Part shown: positions 42,355 through 48,714 of the stretch, in pieces | Position numbering within the stretch: position 1 is the stretch's first letter | How the letters are laid out: each line of letters opens with the position of its first letter | Source: Amylibacter sp. IMCC11727 | GTDB taxonomy: Bacteria; Pseudomonadota; Alphaproteobacteria; Rhodobacterales; Rhodobacteraceae | Assembly (NCBI RefSeq): GCF_029854195.1 | Contig: NZ_CP122960.1 | Coordinates: forward strand, 1,184,001-1,248,000 | Length of the DNA stretch: 64,000 bases | Reading direction: 5' to 3' | Program-made: the position numbers and the translations under genes | The notes under the pieces: model-generated | The model's input: only the letters and a program-made list of their open reading frames with translations | Told to the model about the DNA's origin: nothing | Databases searched by the model: none

Positions 42355-42440
42355 CAATATTGCAAATATTGAGACTTTATTTTGAGTTTATTTGAATGTT
42401 TCTTTGCAAAATGCAAAAATCCGTCAGTGAAATGCAAAAA
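42355..42440. promoter_or_regulatory. AT-rich control region with CAATATT palindrome and repeated TGCAAA
   Basis: CAATATT (42355-42361) and AATATTG (42365-42371) form a perfect palindrome with a 3-base centre. TGCAAA occurs at 42361, 42405, 42412 and 42433, including TTTGCAAA at 42403-42410. TTTGCAAA is the half-site I recall for ScfR regulators of short-chain acyl-CoA genes in rhodobacteria. The 356-base gap 42294-42649 separates the quinone reductase and Xre genes. Confidence 0.4.
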
Positions 42441-42649
42441 AATGTCGAACATGTTAAATAACCACCTTTAGATTGTAGGGGAAATGCGATAGGCCTCTTT
42501 AGATTAATATCTGTTCGCATTTTCGTACCCGTACGTTCCGTCTGAACTTTGTATGGTCCTATAGCATTCAACAGTACGAATTCTAAAGAGGGACGGGCCC
42601 ATTTTGTGCCCAAGAAATACGGCTGAGGGGCCGAGCAAGGGAGGAAGAC

Positions 42650-43039
42650 ATGAAACATCCAGTGGATATTCATGTGGGAAAGCGCGTGAGACACCGCCGT
42701 TGGATGCTGGGCGTCACGCAACAGCAGCTGGGCGATAGTGTTGGCATTAAGTTCCAGCAAATTCAAAAGTACGAAACAGGCATGAACCGCGTCAGCGCAT
42801 CACGCCTGTGGGACATTGCAGAGGCATTGGATGTGCCTGTCAGCTTTTTCTTTGAAGGATTTGCAAAAGACGACGCAGACACCGAAAGCGTCGTGGCAGA
42901 TGTAACCGCAAGCAAAGCCCAAGGGGATTTGCTGTCTGACAAAGAAGCGTTGGATTTGGTGCGGTCCTATTACGCTATTCCAGAAAACCAACGGCGCAAG
43001 CTGTTTGATCTGGCCCGCGTGCTGAGCGCATCTGATTGA
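42650..43039 (+). CDS. Xre-family helix-turn-helix regulator
   Basis: The 129-residue protein has a Cro/C1-type helix-turn-helix at residues 8-63 (VGKRVRHRRWMLGVTQQQLGDSVGIKFQQIQKYETG, then RLWDIAEALDVPVSFFF). A helical C-terminal part follows (LLSDKEALDLVRSYYAIPENQRRKLFDLARVL). It belongs to the small single-domain regulators common in Rhodobacterales chromosomes. There is no prophage context. The start follows GGGAGGAAG. Confidence 0.93.
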   Translation: MKHPVDIHVGKRVRHRRWMLGVTQQQLGDSVGIKFQQIQKYETGMNRVSASRLWDIAEALDVPVSFFFEGFAKDDADTESVVADVTASKAQGDLLSDKEALDLVRSYYAIPENQRRKLFDLARVLSASD

Positions 43040-43060
43040 TCTGAGCCAGCGAATATGAAA

Positions 43061-43094
43061 CATCGGTTGGGTGATCCCAACCGATGAGGCTTTT
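43061..43094 (+). terminator. Rho-independent terminator of the Xre gene
   Basis: CATCGGTTGGG (43061-43071) and CCCAACCGATG (43076-43086) form a perfect 11-bp stem with a 4-base loop, followed by GGCTTTT. It runs to the start of hisN, so hisN needs a start beyond it. Confidence 0.75.
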
Positions 43095-43095
43095 C

Positions 43096-43911
43096 GTGAC
43101 TCAGAACGCCCCCTTGTCCCAAGACTTGCAAACTGAACTCTTGTCTGTGGCTCATGCCATGGCCGATGCGGCGCGCCCCATTGCGATGCAGTATTTCCGC
43201 GCAGATGGGCAGGGCATTGAAAACAAGCTAAAGGGCGATTTTGATCCTGTCACGGTGGCCGATCGGGCCATTGAGCGGGCCATGCGCGATATTTTGGCGG
43301 CGCGTCGCCCTGATGACGCGATTCTGGGTGAAGAATACGGTCAAAGTGAAGGCAGCAGCGGGCTCACGTGGGTGTTGGACCCGATTGACGGCACGCGGGG
43401 GTACATTTCTGGCACGCCCACTTGGGGTGTTTTGATTGCCGTGGGTGGGGCCGCTGGACCGCAGATCGGGATGATTGATCAGCCGTTTATTCAAGAGCGG
43501 TTTGTGGGCGCGCCTGAAGGGGCCAGTTGGCATTTCCGCGAACAGATTAGGCCGTTGGCTGTGCGCTCTTGTGCGGACCTCGCGTCGGCGATTTTGTTCA
43601 CAACCTTTCCCGAAGTGGGCACGCAAAGCGAACGAGACGCGTTTGAGCGGGTGCGCGACTGTGTGCAGCTGACGCGGTATGGCACGGATTGTTATGCCTA
43701 TGGTTTGGTGGCTGCGGGGCAGGTGGATTTGGTGATTGAGGCGGGATTAAATGCCTATGACATCCAAGGGCCCATGGCTGTGGTCGAAGCGGCCGGAGGT
43801 ATTGTCACCGATTGGGAAGGCGGGCCCGTTCACGAGGGTGGGCGTGTTATTGCAGCGGGCGATGCACTGATGCACGCCGCCGCACTAGAACTGCTCAAGG
43901 GCTGTGATTAG
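43096..43911 (+). CDS. hisN: Inositol-monophosphatase family phosphatase, likely histidinol-phosphatase HisN
   Basis: The protein has the metal-binding motifs GEEYG (near 79) and DPIDGTRGYISGTPTWG (near 95), and the later NAYDIQGPMAVVEAAGG. The DPIDGTRGYISG form is characteristic of HisN-type histidinol-phosphatases, which catalyse the penultimate step of histidine synthesis. Substrate choice within the superfamily is not certain. I chose GTG 43096, six bases after GAGG. ATG 43084 lies within the terminator stem. With GTG the length is 271 aa. The stop overlaps the opposite gene in TTAG. Confidence 0.85.
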   Translation: MTQNAPLSQDLQTELLSVAHAMADAARPIAMQYFRADGQGIENKLKGDFDPVTVADRAIERAMRDILAARRPDDAILGEEYGQSEGSSGLTWVLDPIDGTRGYISGTPTWGVLIAVGGAAGPQIGMIDQPFIQERFVGAPEGASWHFREQIRPLAVRSCADLASAILFTTFPEVGTQSERDAFERVRDCVQLTRYGTDCYAYGLVAAGQVDLVIEAGLNAYDIQGPMAVVEAAGGIVTDWEGGPVHEGGRVIAAGDALMHAAALELLKGCD

Positions 43912-44177
43912 GGCTGAATACCGCCCCAAATGTTTAGTGTTTCCAAGGAAATGGCCCCTGTCACGATAATCGCGACAAGAGCGGCCCAAATCACCAACGA
44001 CGCCGCAGTAACGATCAATGCACGTTTGCCCAATTGTGGGTTTGCGGGGGCGGATGGGGATGTGCCAGGCACCACATCGCCTTTTTCTTCTTGGCTCGGT
44101 TGATAGAGCGGAAGGACCACAAACAGGGTCATAAACCAGACAACAGCAAATAGGACGAGAGCGGCTCCGATGGTCAT
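43908..44177 (-). CDS. DUF1467 family membrane protein
   Basis: The 89-residue protein has two helices (about 4-25 and 57-80) joined by a polar loop (YQPSQEEKGDVVPGTSPSAPANPQLGKRAL). This pattern and the place directly after mce fit DUF1467, often found with mce in alphaproteobacteria. It overlaps the mce stop by one base. The function is unknown. Confidence 0.88.
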   Translation of the reverse strand: MTIGAALVLFAVVWFMTLFVVLPLYQPSQEEKGDVVPGTSPSAPANPQLGKRALIVTAASLVIWAALVAIIVTGAISLETLNIWGGIQP

Positions 44178-44581
44178 TAGACTTGCTCCAACTCTACCAG
44201 AGTGCCTGTGAAATCTTTGGGGTGCAGGAACAAGACAGGTTTGCCATGCGCGCCGATTTTTGGTTCGCCAGTTCCAAGCACGCGTGCGCCTGATGCCTGC
44301 AATTTGTCACGGGCGGCGATGATATCGTCGACTTCGTAACAAATGTGGTGGATGCAACCTGATGGGTTTTTGTCCAAAAACCCTTGGATCGGGGAGTTTT
44401 CACCGAGCGGATAGAGCAGTTCGATTTTGGTGTTGGGCAGTTCGATAAACACCACTGTAACGCCGTGATCTGGTTCGTCTTGGGGTGGATTGACCTTGGC
44501 GCCAAGCGTATCGCGGTATTGTGCGCTGGCGGCCTCAAGGTCTGGAACGGCGATGGCAACGTGATTTAAGCGACCGATCAT
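44177..44581 (-). CDS. mce: Methylmalonyl-CoA epimerase
   Basis: The epimerase interconverts the methylmalonyl-CoA stereoisomers in propionyl-CoA assimilation and the ethylmalonyl-CoA pathway. The 134-residue vicinal-oxygen-chelate protein reads LNHVAIAVPDLEAASAQYRDTLGA at the start, with metal ligands in the first His, in IHHICYEVDDI and in GTLVELEQV. ATG 44581 is chosen as it gives the conserved start. The longer frame adds 22 residues unlike the family. Confidence 0.94.
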   Translation of the reverse strand: MIGRLNHVAIAVPDLEAASAQYRDTLGAKVNPPQDEPDHGVTVVFIELPNTKIELLYPLGENSPIQGFLDKNPSGCIHHICYEVDDIIAARDKLQASGARVLGTGEPKIGAHGKPVLFLHPKDFTGTLVELEQV

Positions 44582-44790
44582 GGCGGGCTCCTTTGTCTGT
44601 GTTTGGCCTTGATATGGCGCGAGACAACCCGTTTGGCAACGTGACAAAGGGTGACACCGTGTAGAAACGGATTTTGAATCGCGCGAAACAGCGTTTTAAA
44701 ACAAATCTTGTTAAAATAGCGGCTTGTTAGGAACCTGTTAGGGTTGTTGTCGTTGCATGAAAGTCTCGCACTCGCTCAGGGAATCAGTTC

Positions 44791-45537
44791 ATGCCACTAG
44801 AGACAGACCCTTTTTCTGCCCCCATTTCCAAACGCCGCCCGTTGTTGGGCATTACAATTCTGTTGATCGAAGACAGTCGATTTTGTTCCGAAGCGGTTCG
44901 ATTGATGACCATGCGCAGCGGGGCGCGGTTGCGCCGTGCGGATTGCGTGCGATCCGCCCATAAACATCTGGCCATGTATCGCCCTGATTTGGTGATTGTT
45001 GATCTGGGATTGCCCGATGGCAATGGGTTTGAATTGATCGCAGAACTTGTGGATCAAGATCTGTCCGTATTGGCGATCAGCGGAACCGTTTCCGAAGACA
45101 CCCGCGCAAAAGTTATGGCGGTTGGGGCGGTGGGGTTTCTGCCAAAGCCCATTGGAAACATGAAACAATTTCAAGATGTCATCCTCGCGAGCCTACAAGG
45201 AACCGCCAGTGTTCCAGGCTTTGTGCCGTCGGTTGTGGATGCTGCGCCCGATTTGGATCAACAGGCGCTGTTGGATGATCTGGATCACATTCGCGATGTA
45301 TTGGAAGAGGCATTGCCGAACGCCGACATGAGCAAAGTGACCTATTGCGCCCAATTTGTCGCCAGCATTGCGCGCACGGCGCAGGATCAAGAATTGATCA
45401 ATGGTGCGGCGGCGTTTTTTCAAAACATGGAACAGGGCACTGCCACGATGCGCACGGGTAAAACCATGCTGGATTTGGTTCAAAAACGACTGGCGCGCAT
45501 GCCACGCACGGTCACGGGTCGATCAAACGTTGCCTAA
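44791..45537 (+). CDS. Response regulator without DNA-binding domain
   Basis: Residues 22-135 form a receiver domain with acceptor Asp71 (VIVDLGLPDG), the acidic pair in LIEDS, and Lys119 in LPKPIG. The remaining 110 residues are helical (DLDQQALLDDLDHIRDVLEEALPNADMSKVTYCAQFVASIARTAQDQELINGAAAFF) and match no output domain I know. No kinase gene is adjacent. It may signal through protein contact. The gap before it (44582-44790) shows nothing distinct. Confidence 0.85.
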   Translation: MPLETDPFSAPISKRRPLLGITILLIEDSRFCSEAVRLMTMRSGARLRRADCVRSAHKHLAMYRPDLVIVDLGLPDGNGFELIAELVDQDLSVLAISGTVSEDTRAKVMAVGAVGFLPKPIGNMKQFQDVILASLQGTASVPGFVPSVVDAAPDLDQQALLDDLDHIRDVLEEALPNADMSKVTYCAQFVASIARTAQDQELINGAAAFFQNMEQGTATMRTGKTMLDLVQKRLARMPRTVTGRSNVA

Positions 45538-45642
45538 AGCCGCCGTTTGATTTCCCGTTCAAAGACAAAGAGCGACGAAACTTTGGTCATGGTGTCGGTT
45601 TAAGGATGGTTCTTTGAAGCAGAATCGCCGTTAATACGGCCC

Positions 45643-46713
45643 ATGAAAACCGTAGAAAATCATCTGCGCGGCATTGGTATGCCTGCGCAAACAGGTTTGG
45701 CCGAAGGCGATATTACCGCTGATGCCAGCCTCGTCACTGCCTTGTTGGCCCATTGTCCCGTTCACGCGAAAACACCTTTGGTGGATTGTCCTGAACTGGC
45801 GGCGGACCTGGGTATCAAATCGCTGCATATCAAAGATGAACGCAATCGCATGCAGGTTGGCAGTTTCAAGGCGCTTGGCGCGGCATTTTCCATTGCCAAA
45901 GCGGCCCATAAGAAAATTGGCGATGCGATTGCTGATCCTGCGGTGGCGAAAACGGCCTTGAACGGCACCGTTTTTGTGACTTCGAGCGCGGGCAACCATG
46001 GTGTATCCGTTGCTGCTGGGGCCAATGTGTTTGGGGCCAAAGCGGTCATTTACCTGTCCGTGCATGTGCCATCTGGGTTTGCGGATCGGTTGCGGGCCAT
46101 GGGCGCGCAGGTGGAAATTGCAGGTGATGATTACGAGGCCAGTATGGCCGCGGCTATGCAAGCCGCCGTCGACAACGGCTGGACCTTGCTGTCTGACAGC
46201 ACATGGGTCGAAGACACCACAGGGCGCGATATCATGGAAGGGTATCTCGCGTTGTGTGAAGAAATGATCGACCAATACGGCGACGCGCCAAGCCATATGT
46301 TTTTACAAGCGGGTGTCGGTGGTTTGGCCTCTGCTGCGGCGGTGGCCGCACGCAAAGCTTGGGGGGATGGGCCGCATATCACGGTGGTGGAACCCACAGC
46401 CGCCCCTGCGTTGCAGGCCAGTATTGAGCAGGAAAAACCAGCCCTTACCGTTGGTCCGCCGTCTAATATGGGCCGTTTGGATTGCAAAGAACCATCCCAT
46501 TTGGCACTGAAGGCGCTGGCGCGGGATGCAGATGCGTTTTTGACCCTGGATGACGATTACGTTGCCACGGAAATAGCGCGATTAGCGCCGTTTGATCTGG
46601 CCACCTCCCCATCGGGGGGGGCTGGGTTTGCGGCAACCGTTGCAATGGCAAGTGAACTGGGACCAGATGCACGGGTTCTCTTGGTGCTGTCAGAAGGCCC
46701 ATCGGATGACTGA
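45643..46713 (+). CDS. PLP-dependent ammonia-lyase, diaminopropionate ammonia-lyase-like
   Basis: The 356-residue fold-type II PLP enzyme has its lysine at K76 in VGSFKALGAAFSIA, the substrate loop SSAGNHGVSVA near 111-121, and the phosphate-binding glycine loop QAGVGGLASA near 222. The pattern KDERNRM...FKALG resembles diaminopropionate ammonia-lyase more than threonine dehydratase. It is the first gene of three overlapping genes that include an M24 hydrolase and a maleate isomerase/EutA-type protein. It likely removes ammonia from an unusual amino acid. Confidence 0.85.
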   Translation: MKTVENHLRGIGMPAQTGLAEGDITADASLVTALLAHCPVHAKTPLVDCPELAADLGIKSLHIKDERNRMQVGSFKALGAAFSIAKAAHKKIGDAIADPAVAKTALNGTVFVTSSAGNHGVSVAAGANVFGAKAVIYLSVHVPSGFADRLRAMGAQVEIAGDDYEASMAAAMQAAVDNGWTLLSDSTWVEDTTGRDIMEGYLALCEEMIDQYGDAPSHMFLQAGVGGLASAAAVAARKAWGDGPHITVVEPTAAPALQASIEQEKPALTVGPPSNMGRLDCKEPSHLALKALARDADAFLTLDDDYVATEIARLAPFDLATSPSGGAGFAATVAMASELGPDARVLLVLSEGPSDD

Positions 46714-47830
46714 TTTTCCTGCCGCAGAGTTTGGGGCGCGTCTCGCGCGTGCCCAAGCCGCGATGGCGGCGCAGGGGTTTGATGCGCTGTTGCTGAACAC
46801 CGAAGCCGAAGTGCGGTATTTCACGGGATTTCGCAGCCTGTTTTGGCAAAGCCCGACGCGACCTTGGTTTGTGATTGTACCCCAATCGGGTGAGCTGATC
46901 GCGGTGATCCCGTCCATTGGGGCCGAATTGATGGGGCGGATGTGGGTAAATGACATCCGCACATGGCCCAGCCCACGGGGGGAAGACGAAGGTGTCAGCC
47001 TGTTGATCGAGGCGCTGGGCGGTTTTGATCGCATCGGTGTGCCGATGGGGGAAGAGGCGAGCCTGCGCATGAGCCTGACAGATTTTCGCAATGTCGAAGC
47101 GGGGATAAAAGGGCGGTTTGAAGATTGTTCGAGCCTGATCAAAGCCCTGCGCACGGTGAAATCCGCTGCGGAAATCGACGTGCATCGCAAGATTTGCCGT
47201 ATCGGTTCGAACGCCTTTGCGCGGTTGCCCGATGTGGCGGGCGCAGGTGATCCGCTGGCCGAGGTGTTTCGCAAGTTTAAAATAACGCTGCTGGAAGAGG
47301 GGGCAGAGGATGTGCCTTATCTTGTCGGGGGCGCAGGTCAGGGCGGATATGGCGATGTGATTTCGCCGCCCGATTATACGCCGCTGGTGGACGGGGATGT
47401 GTTGATGCTTGACACAGGGTCCACGCTGCAGGGGTATTTCTGCGATTTTGACCGCAATTTCGCGGTTGGCCATGCCGTGCCTGACGCGCAAGCAGCGCAC
47501 CAAAAATTGTGGGATGCGACCGAAGCAGGGCTTGAGGCCGCGCGGCCAGGTGTGACCTGTTCTGAATTGTTCACTGCCATGTCCAAGGTTCTGGGCGGGG
47601 CGTCAGATATCGGGCGGATCGGACATGGTTTGGGGATGCAGTTGACGGAATGGCCGTCCATCGCGGCCCATGACCATACGGAACTAAAAGCGGGGATGGT
47701 GATGACCTTGGAGCCATCTTTGATGATTGATGAGACGCGCATGATGGTGGTGGAGGAAAACATTCTGATCACCGAGGGTGCGCCCGAACTGCTGACCACG
47801 CGGGTCAGCCGAGATTTGGTGGTGATCTGA
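46706..47830 (+). CDS. M24 family metallohydrolase (creatinase/Xaa-Pro peptidase type, EutD/DoeA-like)
   Basis: The 374-residue protein has the two-domain creatinase fold. An N-terminal domain starts ARLARAQAAMAAQGFDALLL. Metal ligands of the pita-bread domain are in MLDTGSTLQGYFCDFDRNF (two Asp), GHGLGM (His), LEPSLM and VVEENILI (two Glu). The dimetal site is thus complete. EutD/DoeA of this family opens the ectoine ring, so a cyclic or amide substrate is plausible. It overlaps its neighbours by 8 and 1 bases. Confidence 0.88.
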   Translation: MTDFPAAEFGARLARAQAAMAAQGFDALLLNTEAEVRYFTGFRSLFWQSPTRPWFVIVPQSGELIAVIPSIGAELMGRMWVNDIRTWPSPRGEDEGVSLLIEALGGFDRIGVPMGEEASLRMSLTDFRNVEAGIKGRFEDCSSLIKALRTVKSAAEIDVHRKICRIGSNAFARLPDVAGAGDPLAEVFRKFKITLLEEGAEDVPYLVGGAGQGGYGDVISPPDYTPLVDGDVLMLDTGSTLQGYFCDFDRNFAVGHAVPDAQAAHQKLWDATEAGLEAARPGVTCSELFTAMSKVLGGASDIGRIGHGLGMQLTEWPSIAAHDHTELKAGMVMTLEPSLMIDETRMMVVEENILITEGAPELLTTRVSRDLVVI

Positions 47831-48564
47831 TGGCACAGGCGTTTGAAACGGACACAGGGTTTGGCGGCGCTGGGCCGCTGGGGTTAATTGTGTTGACCAC
47901 AGATGAAACGATGGAGCCTGAACTGGCGTCTGTTTTTGGACCAAGTCGCGTTCCTGTCTATCACAGCCGCATCCATTTTGAGGAAGAGGTCAGCCCAGAA
48001 ACGCTCGGCCAGATGGAACAGGATTTGCCTGCCTCTGCGGGGATGCTGTCGCAAAATGTGGCGTTTGGGGCGATTGGTTATGGCTGTACGTCAGGTGCGA
48101 CGGTGATCGGGCCTGAAAAGATTGCGCGCCTTGTGAACGGGGTGCATGCGGATGTGCCTGTGACAAATCCGATTTCGGCGGTGGTGGCCGCGTGTCGTGC
48201 GCTCCATGCGAAAAAGATCGGGTTTTTGACACCCTATGTGGCGGATGTTTCGGCGATGATGCGGCAGTTGTTGGAACGTGAAGGGTTTGAAATCGCCGAT
48301 TTCCTGTCGTTTGAAGAAGGCCGCGACAGCGTTGTGGCGCGGATTTCCGAAGCATCCACCTTGGACGCGATCAAAAAGGTCGGGGCGAGCGATTGCGATG
48401 TGGTGTTTGCGTCCTGCACGAACCTGCGCGCCTTTGGGATCATCGAAGAGGCCGAAGCGGCCATAGGCAAGCCCGTGATATCAAGCAATTCGGCGCTGGC
48501 GTGGCATATGGCAAAACTGGCGGGCAAAGAGGTGCGCGGGCCTGGTCGACTATTTGCGGTTTAG
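47830..48564 (+). CDS. Maleate isomerase/arylmalonate decarboxylase family protein (EutA-like)
   Basis: The 244-residue Asp/Glu-racemase-fold protein has the two key cysteines, C86 in GYGCTSGATVIG and C196 in FASCTNLRAFGII. PVISSNSALAWHMAKLAG near the end is typical. EutA of the ectoine-utilisation cluster belongs here. The reaction in this operon is unknown. TGATG overlap ties it to the M24 gene. Confidence 0.85.
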   Translation: MAQAFETDTGFGGAGPLGLIVLTTDETMEPELASVFGPSRVPVYHSRIHFEEEVSPETLGQMEQDLPASAGMLSQNVAFGAIGYGCTSGATVIGPEKIARLVNGVHADVPVTNPISAVVAACRALHAKKIGFLTPYVADVSAMMRQLLEREGFEIADFLSFEEGRDSVVARISEASTLDAIKKVGASDCDVVFASCTNLRAFGIIEEAEAAIGKPVISSNSALAWHMAKLAGKEVRGPGRLFAV

Positions 48565-48588
48565 GGGCGTGTTGCTGGGGCGGGTTTT

Positions 48589-48611
48589 GGATATTTGGAC
48601 CAAGAAAAAGG
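48589..48611 (+). repeat. GGATATTT...AAGAAA intergenic element before valS
   Basis: GGATATTT (48589-48596) is followed by GGACCAAGAAAAAGG, as in the copies at 7325, 21131 and 32601. It lies 104 bases before valS. Confidence 0.5.
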
Positions 48612-48714
48612 CGTGATAGGCGCGATTACCCGTGCCTTTGCGCATTTCGCGGGTTTTCCTTGGGCGCGGCCGAGGCTAGATAGTCCTGAACATTAAATTT
48701 TCGGGACGACGACC

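Noticed and set aside
42650..43039. Prophage or toxin-antitoxin system marked by the Xre regulator
   Set aside because: No phage, integrase or toxin-like gene is near. The protein is of the chromosomal single-domain type.
45643..48564. Beta-hydroxyaspartate cycle genes (bhcABCD)
   Set aside because: The M24 hydrolase and EutA-like gene do not belong to that cycle, and no aldolase or iminosuccinate reductase gene is present.
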